Source: an uncultured Pelagibacteraceae bacterium
GTDB lineage: Bacteria; Pseudomonadota; Alphaproteobacteria; Pelagibacterales; Pelagibacteraceae
DNA length: 64,000 nucleotides
Direction of reading: 5' to 3'
Assembly (NCBI GenBank): GCA_902535255.1
Contig: CACASQ010000002.1
Coordinates: 28,078 to 92,077, forward strand
Shown here: positions 26,817-35,610 of the stretch, in pieces
How positions within the stretch are numbered: position 1 is the stretch's first letter
Layout of the letters: every line of letters starts with the position of its first letter
Notes under the pieces: generated by a model
What the model was told of the DNA's origin: nothing
Seen by the model: only the letters and a program-made list of their open reading frames with translations
The model's database searches: none
Made by a program: the position numbers and the translations under genes

Positions 26817-27704
26817 ATGAGAGAAGCCAATACTCTAGATTTAACTTTACTTATTTTATTAGCCATAATTTGGGGCTCTGCTTTTTTTAACATAAAAATT
26901 GCCACTTATTCTTATGATCCGATAACACTAGCTTTAGTTAGAGTTATTTTCGCAAGCATACCACTAATAATTCTATGTAAACTAAAAAAAATTAGAATAG
27001 AGGCTTTCAGTAAAAATTGGAATAGATATGCTTTAATAGGATTAACTAATATAGCTATACCTTTTGTTCTAATTGCAATAGGCACAGCTAAAATTAACAG
27101 TTATTTAGCAGCTATTCTAATGAGCACTACTCCATTGAGCGGCTCAGTTTTAGCTCATTTTTTTATAAAGGATGAGAAACTTTCTTTTCTCAAATCTTTT
27201 GGAGTTCTTATTGGTTTTAGTGGAATTATATTATTATTTTTTGATAAAGTAATTATAAATAGCGATAATTATATTTATGCCTTGATTACAATTTTAGGCT
27301 CAACTTTTTACTGTATAGGTGGTCTGTTAACTTTAAAACTTAGAAATAAAAAAAACGAAAATGTTACAACTTCCACAACGATATGGTCTGTAATTTTCCT
27401 ATTACCTTGTTCATTAATAATTGAGTCACCTTGGGACTCTAACCCTACACTTGCTTCTACAATTTCATTATTATATTTAGGTGTGATAGCCACAGGTTTA
27501 GCCTGGTTAATTAGATTTAGAATTTTAACAGTAAATGGCTTAGTTTTTCAAACTCAGGTTGCTTATTTAATTCCAATTTTCGGGGTAATATTTGGATATT
27601 TTGTTATGGATGAAATAATTACATGGAGAGTTTTATTCTCATTAGTTATAATCCTTTTAGGTATCTATATTTTTAAAAAAAACAACAAAGGATCAAAGAA
27701 TTAA
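26817..27704 (+). CDS. EamA/DMT-superfamily transporter
   Basis: A 295-residue membrane protein with about ten hydrophobic segments arranged as two EamA repeats. The first starts with LLILLAIIWGSAFFNIKIA and the second near YALITILGSTFYCIGGLLTLK, the usual drug/metabolite-transporter layout. It likely exports or imports a small metabolite; the substrate cannot be read from sequence. The next gene starts immediately after the stop, so the two are probably co-transcribed. Confidence 0.88.
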   Translation: MREANTLDLTLLILLAIIWGSAFFNIKIATYSYDPITLALVRVIFASIPLIILCKLKKIRIEAFSKNWNRYALIGLTNIAIPFVLIAIGTAKINSYLAAILMSTTPLSGSVLAHFFIKDEKLSFLKSFGVLIGFSGIILLFFDKVIINSDNYIYALITILGSTFYCIGGLLTLKLRNKKNENVTTSTTIWSVIFLLPCSLIIESPWDSNPTLASTISLLYLGVIATGLAWLIRFRILTVNGLVFQTQVAYLIPIFGVIFGYFVMDEIITWRVLFSLVIILLGIYIFKKNNKGSKN

Positions 27705-28766
27705 ATGGGAACGGAGTCAATTGAGGCAAGTTTTTTATCTATATTTGCTCTGATAAGTTTCTTTACCTTTTTAATTATCAGCAAATTTTCTAATAAAATA
27801 AATAATGGGGCATTACTAGATATAGATCTTGAGAAACCACAAGCTTTTCATGAAACTCCTGTATCTAGAGGTGGAGGTTTAGCAATCATTATTTCACTAA
27901 GTGTTTTCTTTGGAATTTATTATCTTTTATACTCTAAAATTTTATACGACTACATAGCAATTAGTTTCGCAATGTTTTTTGTGGGTTTTTTAGATGATTT
28001 AAAAATAAAGGTAAAACCATCTAGAAGACTCGCAATAATGATTATATCTTTATTTATTATAATTTATTTTTTACCTATTAAAATCTTCAATATTGATATT
28101 CCTTTTTTAACGCTAGCTCTTAATATAGATATTTTTTCAGCAATTTTTGTTCTTTTATGTTTTTTATTCATAATTAATGGCGCAAACCTGATTGATGGTT
28201 TTAATGGATTATTAGCTATAAATTTATTAATTATTAATATAATTTTAACTTACATAAACATTAATAGCTCAAATATAGAATTTTCGATTTTATTAATTTC
28301 TCAAATTATTATTTTGCTTTCTTTTTTATTATTTAACTTTCCTAATGCAAAAATTTTTCTTGGAGATAGTGGAGCATATTTAATGGGTTCTTTGGCAGGT
28401 TTAAATTCAATTATAACAAATAATTTAAATCCAAATGTTTCATCATTTTTTTTCTGTACTTTGCTATTTTATCTTTTCTTTGAGGTTTTTTTTTCGTTTT
28501 TTAGAAAAATCTTTCAAAAAAAATCTCCAATATATCCTGACAAACAACACTTACATATGCTGATTTTTTATAGAATTTCACCATCTTTTGGAAAAAATAA
28601 AGCAAATTATCTTAATTCAATATTAATTAATTTAGTTTATTTAATTTTGATTATACCCGGGTTGTATTTTCAAGATAATCCTATTTTAAGTAGAAGTTGG
28701 TTTTTTATATTAATTTTGATTTATATGACTATATATTTGAGACTTTATCGTTTTACAAAAAATTAA
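27705..28766 (+). CDS. MraY/WecA-family polyprenyl-phosphate sugar-1-phosphate transferase
   Basis: A 353-residue integral membrane enzyme of glycosyltransferase family 4 type. It loads a sugar phosphate onto undecaprenyl phosphate at the cytoplasmic face to start a surface glycan. About ten membrane segments and the family motifs are visible: FVGFLDDL, NGANLIDGFNGL, FLGDSGAYLMG and DKQHLHML (the HIHH-like loop). It is nearer to WecA/WbpL than to MraY, since no cell-wall cluster surrounds it. It may provide the lipid carrier for sugars made by the islet at 34.7-38.2 kb; this is inference. Confidence 0.88.
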   Translation: MGTESIEASFLSIFALISFFTFLIISKFSNKINNGALLDIDLEKPQAFHETPVSRGGGLAIIISLSVFFGIYYLLYSKILYDYIAISFAMFFVGFLDDLKIKVKPSRRLAIMIISLFIIIYFLPIKIFNIDIPFLTLALNIDIFSAIFVLLCFLFIINGANLIDGFNGLLAINLLIINIILTYININSSNIEFSILLISQIIILLSFLLFNFPNAKIFLGDSGAYLMGSLAGLNSIITNNLNPNVSSFFFCTLLFYLFFEVFFSFFRKIFQKKSPIYPDKQHLHMLIFYRISPSFGKNKANYLNSILINLVYLILIIPGLYFQDNPILSRSWFFILILIYMTIYLRLYRFTKN

Positions 28767-28796
28767 ATTAATATATAAATCATTGACTGATTATAA

Positions 28797-28881
28797 GGGC
28801 AAGTGGCGGAATTGGTATACGCGCTGGTCTTAGAAACCAGTGCCGCAAGGCTTAAGAGTTCGAGTCTCTTCTTGCCCACCA
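28797..28881 (+). tRNA. tRNA-Leu (anticodon UAG)
   Basis: An 85-base cloverleaf with the acceptor stem GGGCAAG (28797-28803) pairing with CTTGCCC (28871-28877), discriminator A and an encoded CCA (28879-28881). The anticodon stem CTGGT/ACCAG encloses the loop CTTAGAA, giving anticodon TAG for CUA-type Leu codons. The long variable arm TGCCGCAAGGCTTA is typical of class II tRNA-Leu. The trigger-factor ATG follows 6 bases after the CCA. Confidence 0.97.
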
Positions 28882-28887
28882 AAAATT

Positions 28888-30261
28888 ATGAAAATTGAAG
28901 TTCAATCAAAAAAAGGTTTAAGAATGGTTTTGTCAGTTGTAGTTGACAAAAAAACTATTCAACAAAAAATGGAAGAAAGATTGTCTGAGCTTCAGTCAGA
29001 AGTTTCTTTAAAAGGTTTTCGCCCAGGTAAAGTACCCTCATCAGTAATTAAAAGTCAATTTGGAAAATCAATTTATGGAGAAGTTATTGATAAAATTTTA
29101 AGGGAAACATCATCAAAAGCAATTACAGATAAAAAAATAAAAGTAGCAGGACAACCAAAGATAGATCTTAAACAATTCGGCGAAGGTAAAGATTTAAATT
29201 ATGAATTACAGATCGACTGTTTGCCAAAAATAGAACTAAAATCTTTAGATAAATTTAAAGCAAATGATTACAAAATCAAAATTGAAAAAAAGATTATCGA
29301 GGAAAAACTTAAAGAAATTTCAAATCAAAATAAGCAGTTCGAAGATAAAAAAGAGGATGAAAAAGCCATAAAAGGAGATCAGATAATTTTTGATTATTCA
29401 GCTACTGCTGATGGAGTTAAGTTTGACGGAAGTGAAGGAAAAGGTGTTCAGATAGAGCTAGGTAAAGATTTATTTTTGAAAGGTTTTGACGAGCAGCTAA
29501 TAGGGATCAAAAAGGGAGATAAAAAACTTGTTGATGCTGTTCTGCCTTCGAACCATCCGAAAAAAGAGTTGGCAAATAAAAAAACAATATTTGAATGTAC
29601 AATTTCAAATATTAAAAAACCAGTTGAGAATAAAATTGATGATAAATTTGCTAAAATGATGGGAGCTAAAGATATTAGCGATTTAAAAAATTTAATTGAA
29701 AAACAGATTTCAAGCCAATATTCACAAGCACTTAACTCAATTACAAAAAAAGAAATTTTGGATCAAATTGAAAAAACGCATGAATTAGATTTGCCAAAAA
29801 ATTTAATTGAACAAGAAATAAGTTTAATGACTAAGAATTTAAAACCTGAGGAAAAGGAAAAACATAAATTAAATAATGAAAAAATAGCAAAATCTAGGAT
29901 TAAGCTGGGATTGATTTTAAATGAATTTGGTGAAAAAAATAATTTAAAAGTTTCAGACGATGAGGTGAGAGCTGAAATTCAAAAACAAATTAAAGGTATG
30001 CCAGGGCAAGAAAAAATGGTGCTTGATTATTATCAAAAAAACCCAAGTGCTTCTCAAAGCTTAAGAGGTTCTTTATACGAAGAAAAAATTATTGAACTGA
30101 TAAAATCAAAAATTAAACTTAATGAAAAAGAAATTGACACAAAAGAGGCTGAGAAAATTATTTCTGAATTTAATAAACCAAATATAGACAATCAACCATC
30201 ACAAAAAACTAAATCATCGAATAAAGATAACCCAAAAACAAAAAAAATTAGTAAAAAGTAA
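28888..30261 (+). CDS. tig: Trigger factor (ribosome-associated chaperone and prolyl isomerase)
   Basis: Binds the ribosome exit tunnel and shelters nascent chains. It has 457 residues. The N-terminal ribosome-binding domain has the signature KGFRPGKVPSSVIKSQFG. A FKBP-type isomerase domain lies around residues 155-235 (GDQIIFDYSATADG, LGKDLFLKGFDEQLIG), followed by the helical C-terminal domain and a lysine-rich tail. The ATG at 28888 is the true start; an upstream in-frame GTG lies inside the tRNA gene. It leads the tig-clpP-clpX-lon cluster. Confidence 0.96.
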   Translation: MKIEVQSKKGLRMVLSVVVDKKTIQQKMEERLSELQSEVSLKGFRPGKVPSSVIKSQFGKSIYGEVIDKILRETSSKAITDKKIKVAGQPKIDLKQFGEGKDLNYELQIDCLPKIELKSLDKFKANDYKIKIEKKIIEEKLKEISNQNKQFEDKKEDEKAIKGDQIIFDYSATADGVKFDGSEGKGVQIELGKDLFLKGFDEQLIGIKKGDKKLVDAVLPSNHPKKELANKKTIFECTISNIKKPVENKIDDKFAKMMGAKDISDLKNLIEKQISSQYSQALNSITKKEILDQIEKTHELDLPKNLIEQEISLMTKNLKPEEKEKHKLNNEKIAKSRIKLGLILNEFGEKNNLKVSDDEVRAEIQKQIKGMPGQEKMVLDYYQKNPSASQSLRGSLYEEKIIELIKSKIKLNEKEIDTKEAEKIISEFNKPNIDNQPSQKTKSSNKDNPKTKKISKK

Positions 30262-30283
30262 TCAATAGTTGTATAAAACAATT

Positions 30284-30895
30284 ATGAGTCGTGAATTAGA
30301 AGAAAAAATGAATAGTTTAATTCCTATGGTTGTCGAACAAACAAGCAAAGGTGAAAGGGCTTATGATATATATTCGAGACTTCTAAAAGAGAGAATAGTC
30401 TTTTTGGTTGGTCCAGTTAATGATGCTGTTGCTTCTTTAGTAACTGCGCAATTACTATTTCTTGAGTCTGAAAACCCTAATAAAGAAATTAACTTTTACA
30501 TTAATAGTCCAGGTGGATTAGTAACAGCGGGATTAGGGATATACGACACAATGCAATACATAAACTCTCCAGTTTCTACACTCTGCATAGGTCAAGCTTC
30601 ATCTATGGGTTCTTTTTTACTTGCAGCTGGGGAAAAAGGAAAAAGGTATTCTTTACCTAACTCTAGAATAATGGTTCACCAACCTTCAGCTGGTTTCCAA
30701 GGCCAGGCCACTGATATTCAAATTCACGCAAAAGAAATTATGTCATTAAAAGAAAGACTAAATAAAATTTATTCGAAACATACCGGCAAATCTATTAACG
30801 AGATATCTGAAGCACTTGAGAGAGATAATTTCATGACAGCTGAGGAAGCTAAAAAATTTGGTTTAATAGACTCGGTTGTGGAAAAAAGAAAATAA
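30284..30895 (+). CDS. clpP: ATP-dependent Clp protease proteolytic subunit
   Basis: The tetradecameric serine protease chamber of ClpXP/ClpAP. It is 203 residues from the ATG at 30284; an in-frame TTG at 30269 and another ATG at 30308 are alternatives. Catalytic residues are visible: the serine in [11 protein letters not shown], the histidine in MVHQPSAG and the aspartate in FGLIDSVV. It sits 22 bases after tig and is followed by clpX, the usual order in alphaproteobacteria. Confidence 0.97.
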   Translation: MSRELEEKMNSLIPMVVEQTSKGERAYDIYSRLLKERIVFLVGPVNDAVASLVTAQLLFLESENPNKEINFYINSPGGLVTAGLGIYDTMQYINSPVSTLCIGQASSMGSFLLAAGEKGKRYSLPNSRIMVHQPSAGFQGQATDIQIHAKEIMSLKERLNKIYSKHTGKSINEISEALERDNFMTAEEAKKFGLIDSVVEKRK

Positions 30896-30928
30896 ACCAC
30901 AATATATAGCCATACATACAACTTCAGC

Positions 30929-30957
30929 TTGATAAGTGTTGTTTTGAGAATTATATT
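30929..30957 (+). promoter_or_regulatory. Probable clpX promoter
   Basis: TTGATA (30929-30934) and TATATT (30952-30957) are separated by exactly 17 bases, each one base from the sigma-70 consensus. Transcription would start about 10 bases before the clpX ATG at 30973. The CTTGATA also partly resembles a heat-shock -35. clpX could therefore be made apart from tig-clpP. Confidence 0.55.
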
Positions 30958-30972
30958 AAAAATTGATTCGAT

Positions 30973-32226
30973 ATGACTGAAAAAAATAACAAAAATATTT
31001 TATATTGTTCTTTCTGTGGCAAAAGCCAACACGAAGTAAGAAAGCTTATAGCTGGACCTACGGTTTTCATATGCGATGAGTGTGTTGAACTTTGTATGGA
31101 CATTATTAAAGAGGAAAATAAAAGTTCACTGGTAAAACATCAAGACGGAGTTCCATCTCCAAAAGAAATTTGTAATGTTCTTGACGATTACGTAATAGGT
31201 CAAAAACTAGCTAAAGAGATATTATCTGTTGCAGTTCACAATCATTATAAGAGACTAAATCACGAGACAAAAAACAATAAAGATGTTGAATTGTCTAAAT
31301 CAAATATTCTTTTGGTTGGACCAACAGGATGTGGAAAAACATTACTAGCACAAACTTTAGCAAGAATATTAGATGTTCCTTTTACGATGGCTGATGCAAC
31401 TACTTTAACAGAGGCAGGTTACGTGGGAGAAGATGTAGAAAATATAATTTTAAAACTTCTTCAGGCCGCTGATTATAACGTAGAGAAAGCTCAAAGAGGA
31501 ATAGTTTACATTGATGAAGTAGATAAGATTAGTAGAAAATCTGAAAATCCTTCAATCACACGAGACGTTTCTGGTGAGGGAGTACAGCAGGCTTTGTTAA
31601 AGATAATGGAAGGTACAATTGCAAGTGTGCCACCTCAAGGAGGTAGAAAACACCCGCAACAAGAGTTTTTACAAGTTGATACTACAAACATTTTATTTAT
31701 ATGTGGAGGGGCATTCGCTGGCTTAGATAAATTAATTGATAGTAGAGGAAAAGGCAGTTCAATAGGTTTCGGTGCAAAAGTTAAAAATTATAAAGAGCAG
31801 ACACTTTCTGAAATAATGAAACTATTAGAACCAGAAGACTTAATTAAATACGGACTTATTCCAGAATTTATAGGAAGGATGCCAATAATAGCAACCTTAG
31901 ATGATTTAGATGAGAAATCACTAGTAAAAATCTTGTTAGAGCCTAAGAACTCTCTAATTAAACAATACCAGAGGTTATTTGAATTTGAAAATGTAGAATT
32001 AGAATTTAAACAAGATGCAATATCAGAAATCGCAAAAAAAGCTATTTCAAAAAAAACTGGAGCGAGAGGATTAAGATCTATACTTGAAAATATTCTTCTT
32101 AAAACAATGTTTGAATTGCCTGATTTAGAAAATGTTGCTAAAGTCACGGTCGACAGTTCTTCAGCCAAAGGTCTATCAGAACCCATTGTCACATATGGGA
32201 AAAAAGCATCAACATCTGTAGCATAA
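30973..32226 (+). CDS. clpX: ATP-dependent Clp protease ATP-binding subunit ClpX
   Basis: An AAA+ unfoldase that feeds substrates to ClpP, 417 residues. An N-terminal four-cysteine zinc-binding domain is present ([11 protein letters not shown] then FICDECVEL). Walker A is GPTGCGKT, Walker [10 protein letters not shown], and the pore and sensor regions follow, including [11 protein letters not shown] with a C-terminal [10 protein letters not shown]. It is 77 bases after clpP, with its own likely promoter in the gap. Confidence 0.97.
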   Translation: MTEKNNKNILYCSFCGKSQHEVRKLIAGPTVFICDECVELCMDIIKEENKSSLVKHQDGVPSPKEICNVLDDYVIGQKLAKEILSVAVHNHYKRLNHETKNNKDVELSKSNILLVGPTGCGKTLLAQTLARILDVPFTMADATTLTEAGYVGEDVENIILKLLQAADYNVEKAQRGIVYIDEVDKISRKSENPSITRDVSGEGVQQALLKIMEGTIASVPPQGGRKHPQQEFLQVDTTNILFICGGAFAGLDKLIDSRGKGSSIGFGAKVKNYKEQTLSEIMKLLEPEDLIKYGLIPEFIGRMPIIATLDDLDEKSLVKILLEPKNSLIKQYQRLFEFENVELEFKQDAISEIAKKAISKKTGARGLRSILENILLKTMFELPDLENVAKVTVDSSSAKGLSEPIVTYGKKASTSVA

Positions 32227-32239
32227 ATTAAATTTGTTC

Positions 32240-32267
32240 CTTGAAATTGTTGTATTTATTGCCATAT
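32240..32267 (+). promoter_or_regulatory. Heat-shock-like promoter of lon
   Basis: CTTGAAA (32240-32246) is a perfect sigma-32 -35. After 13 bases, TGCCATAT (32260-32267) matches CCCCATNT at six of eight positions. lon is a classical heat-shock gene. The predicted start is only a few bases before the ATG at 32277, implying an almost leaderless message. A sigma-70 reading (TTGAAA, 18 bases, TATTAA) is also possible. Confidence 0.45.
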
Positions 32268-32276
32268 TAATAATAT

Positions 32277-34661
32277 ATGAAAACTTCTTATTTAAAACCT
32301 GTCCTGCCATTAAGAGATATTGTAATTTTTCCATCAATGGTGGTTCCTTTGTTCGTCGGAAGAGAAAAATCAATTAAAGCGCTACAAGAAGTAATGAAAT
32401 CTGACAAGTCGATAGTTTTGGTAACTCAAAAAAACTCTGAAGTTGACGACCCTGAGAGTAAAGATTTATATCAATACGGTTGTCTAAGCAAAATTCTACA
32501 ACTTTTAAAACTTCCAGATGGAACAGTCAAAGTTTTAGTCGAGGGAGAAAAAAGAATAAAAATTTTAAAATATAAAGAGGATAGTGCTAAATATCTAACA
32601 TGCGAAGTTGAGATTGTAGAAGACCAAAATTTATCAAACGATCTTGATCAAATGGCTATGGGATTAGTAAAAAAATTTGAAAGATTGCAAGTTTTAAATA
32701 AAAAGGATTTTAATGAAGGATCTAATAATTTAAAAAATAGTAATAATGCATCTCAAATATCAAACATTATTTCCTCAAATCTAAATATCCAAATTTTTGA
32801 GAAGCAAGAACTTCTTGAAATAACAGATTTAAAAAAAAGGCTAGAAAAAATTCACTCTATTATTGAAAAAGAAACAAGCGTTCTGACAGTTGAGAAAAAA
32901 ATCCGTGGAAGAGTAAAAAACCAAATGGAAAAAACACAGAGGGAGTATTATTTAAATGAACAATTAAAAGCTATTCAAAAAGAACTTGGAGAAATTGATG
33001 AAGGTAAAGATGAATTAACAACTTTATCTAAAGCTATTAATGACGCAAAAATGCCAAAATTAGCAAAAGAAAAATGTTTATCAGAATTGAAAAAACTTAA
33101 GTCAATGAGCCCTATGTCTGCAGAAGCAACTGTTGTTAGAAACTATTTAGATTGGATGACTGAACTTCCGTGGTCAAATAAATCTAAAATTAACACTGAT
33201 TTAAATAATGCCCAAAAAATTTTGGATGAGGATCATTACGGGCTGGAAAAAGTCAAAGAGAGAATAATTGAGTTTTTAGCTGTTCAAAAAAGGATACAAA
33301 AAATGAAAGGTCCAATTTTATGTTTGGTAGGACCCCCAGGAGTTGGCAAAACATCATTAGGTAAATCTATAGCAAAAGCAACTAATAGGAAATTTATCAG
33401 AATTTCCCTTGGTGGTATTAGAGATGAAGCTGAAATTAGAGGGCACAGAAGAACTTATATTGGTTCATTGCCAGGAAAAATTATTCAAATGATGAAAAAA
33501 GCTGGTACAAAAAATCCTTTATTTTTACTAGATGAAATTGATAAAGTTGGAAATGATTACAGAGGTGATCCTTCCTCAGCTCTACTTGAAGCATTAGATC
33601 CTGAACAAAATAAAGAGTTCAACGATCATTATTTAGAAGTTGATTATGATCTATCAGACGTCATGTTTGTAACTACTGCAAATACACTTAATATACTTCC
33701 TCCTCTTCTAGATAGAATGGAAGTAATTAGATTATCTGGCTACACGGAAGATGAAAAAGTAAATATTTCTCAAAAATTTTTAATACCAAATCAAAGTAAA
33801 AATAATGGCCTCAAGAAAGATGAGTGGGCAATAGATGAAAATATTAATAGAAAAATTATAAGACATTACACCAGAGAGTCTGGCGTGAGAAATCTTGAAA
33901 GGGAGATATCCAAAATTGCTAGAAAATTAGTAAAGAAAATTGATAATAAAGAGAAAATCAATAATCCAATTAAAGATACTGATTTAAAAACTTTGCTAGG
34001 TGTTCAGAAATTTAATTATGGTGAAATAGAGGAGGAGAATAGAGTAGGAGTAGTAACGGGTTTAGCGTGGACTGAAGTTGGTGGCGAAATATTAAAAATA
34101 GAGTCAGCAATTATGCCTGGTAAAGGAAAAATGCAAATTACTGGAAAACTCGGCGATGTAATGCAAGAGTCAGTCAAAGCTGCAAAATCTTATATAAGAT
34201 CTAAAAGTTTAGAGTATGGAATAATTCCTCCAATATTTGATAAAAAAGACTTCCATATTCATGTTCCTGAAGGGGCTACTCCTAAAGATGGTCCTTCAGC
34301 AGGAGTTGGGATGGTGACTTCTATAATTTCTGCTATTACAGAAATTCCAGTAAATAAAAATGTAGCGATGACTGGAGAAATTACATTAAGAGGTTTAGTT
34401 CTTCAAATAGGTGGCTTGAAAGAAAAACTTTTAGCAGCACATAGGGCAGGTATAAAAAAGGTTTTAATTCCTATTGAAAATAAAAAAGATTTAGTTGAAG
34501 TTCCAAAAACAATATTAGACTCCATGGAAATAATTACAGTTAAAAATGTTGATGAAGTATTAAAAGTTGCTCTAACAAAACCGCTCAAAAGAGTAGAATG
34601 GGTAGAAGTTGATCAAATTTCTAAAAAAGAAAAAACGAAAGAAGAACTGAGCACTCATTAA
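32277..34661 (+). CDS. lon: ATP-dependent protease Lon
   Basis: Degrades damaged and regulatory proteins in the cytoplasm; 794 residues, standard LonA size. It has an N-terminal substrate-recognition domain (LPLRDIVIFPSMVVPLFVGR), an AAA+ module with Walker A GPPGVGKTS and Walker B LFLLDEIDKV, and a C-terminal serine-lysine protease domain. The catalytic serine lies in PKDGPSAGVGM, and the lysine follows about 40 residues later. It closes the proteostasis cluster, and its stop lies 8 bases from the end of the convergent glycosyltransferase gene. Confidence 0.98.
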   Translation: MKTSYLKPVLPLRDIVIFPSMVVPLFVGREKSIKALQEVMKSDKSIVLVTQKNSEVDDPESKDLYQYGCLSKILQLLKLPDGTVKVLVEGEKRIKILKYKEDSAKYLTCEVEIVEDQNLSNDLDQMAMGLVKKFERLQVLNKKDFNEGSNNLKNSNNASQISNIISSNLNIQIFEKQELLEITDLKKRLEKIHSIIEKETSVLTVEKKIRGRVKNQMEKTQREYYLNEQLKAIQKELGEIDEGKDELTTLSKAINDAKMPKLAKEKCLSELKKLKSMSPMSAEATVVRNYLDWMTELPWSNKSKINTDLNNAQKILDEDHYGLEKVKERIIEFLAVQKRIQKMKGPILCLVGPPGVGKTSLGKSIAKATNRKFIRISLGGIRDEAEIRGHRRTYIGSLPGKIIQMMKKAGTKNPLFLLDEIDKVGNDYRGDPSSALLEALDPEQNKEFNDHYLEVDYDLSDVMFVTTANTLNILPPLLDRMEVIRLSGYTEDEKVNISQKFLIPNQSKNNGLKKDEWAIDENINRKIIRHYTRESGVRNLEREISKIARKLVKKIDNKEKINNPIKDTDLKTLLGVQKFNYGEIEEENRVGVVTGLAWTEVGGEILKIESAIMPGKGKMQITGKLGDVMQESVKAAKSYIRSKSLEYGIIPPIFDKKDFHIHVPEGATPKDGPSAGVGMVTSIISAITEIPVNKNVAMTGEITLRGLVLQIGGLKEKLLAAHRAGIKKVLIPIENKKDLVEVPKTILDSMEIITVKNVDEVLKVALTKPLKRVEWVEVDQISKKEKTKEELSTH

Positions 34662-34669
34662 GAAATCTT

Positions 34670-35560
34670 TTAATCTAACCATTCTTTATACTTATCTAAA
34701 TTAGAAAAAACATAACTTGGTAATTCTTTTTCATCAATCTTTTTTAAAATTGACTTACCTGACCACTTATATCCTCTTTGATCAATGTTGTGATCGTACA
34801 TAACTCTTTTTTCCGAGATAAGTTTTTTGAGATCTTGAATTTTTAAACCGCTTTCTTCAAATTCGTAATGATGAGCAAAATTAAGGAGTTTTTTTTCTAA
34901 TTCTTCTGCTGTTCTTAAACAAGTGAAATGCCACCCTCCGTTTTTAATAAAATGGAGATTTGAATATTTTTTTTTTGAAAAAAAAGTATCAATTCTCCAT
35001 TTTGAATATTTTTTCCCTTTTATATTTCTTAACCACTGCGGAGATTGAAAATTTTTTTTTTTAACTGCTTTTGTTCCATGCCAAATAAAGTCACCATAAA
35101 ATAAATTAAGTTTATAATAAAACATTTTTTGCTCGAAGATTAGAATATTATTATTTATCTTCGAAAATTCTAGAACTGAAAGATTAGGAATTTCATCTAA
35201 ATCACTTATTAAAATTAAATCTTCATCTGAAACATCATCCAAGCCTCTATACAAATTTTCTCTTTGAAAATAATCTCTTGCCATACCATTTAAGATAAGT
35301 TTTTCTCCTCTTTTATGTTTTGACTCTCCGTCCTCAAGTTTTAAAATATTTTCCGGTTGTTTATCTACTACGATATAATTGATCTTATCTTTAAACTTTG
35401 AAAATTTACTAATATCGAATTTTAAATCTTTTTTGGCACCATTATGGGTGTAAGTTGCCTCAGTAATTATGAATTTTTTTACATACTGATCTAGATGATT
35501 TAACCTTAAATCTAAAAGTAAATCCTCATCAAAATACATAAAGCAGTCATATATGTTCAT
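34670..35560 (-). CDS. Glycosyltransferase family 17 protein
   Basis: A 296-residue protein resembling GT17, the family of the eukaryotic beta-1,4-mannosyl-glycoprotein GlcNAc transferase. The N-terminal IYDCFMYFDEDLLLDLRLNHL, the ITEATYTHNGAKKDL stretch and DLILISDLDEIPN with its DxD metal site are typical. There is no signal peptide, so it likely works in the cytoplasm on lipid-linked or nucleotide-linked glycan. The ATG at 35560 is preferred to a TTG at 35581. It is divergent from the fusion gene across 50 bases, so the two may share control. Confidence 0.85.
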   Translation of the reverse strand: MNIYDCFMYFDEDLLLDLRLNHLDQYVKKFIITEATYTHNGAKKDLKFDISKFSKFKDKINYIVVDKQPENILKLEDGESKHKRGEKLILNGMARDYFQRENLYRGLDDVSDEDLILISDLDEIPNLSVLEFSKINNNILIFEQKMFYYKLNLFYGDFIWHGTKAVKKKNFQSPQWLRNIKGKKYSKWRIDTFFSKKKYSNLHFIKNGGWHFTCLRTAEELEKKLLNFAHHYEFEESGLKIQDLKKLISEKRVMYDHNIDQRGYKWSGKSILKKIDEKELPSYVFSNLDKYKEWLD

Positions 35561-35610
35561 GATATTTGAGTTATAATACAATATATTATAAGTAAATAAA
35601 TTAAATTTGT

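Noticed and set aside
28840-28887. Trigger factor starting at a GTG inside the tRNA-Leu gene
   Set aside because: The extra 16 codons are tRNA sequence; homologues begin at MKIEVQ.
30911-30945. Hairpin ACAAC...GTTGT between clpP and clpX as a terminator
   Set aside because: The stem is short and imperfect and lacks a T run, and it overlaps a better sigma-70 promoter.
31788-32192. A 134-codon open frame antisense to clpX
   Set aside because: The clpX frame is fully conserved here; the antisense peptide has no recognisable family and no ribosome-binding site.
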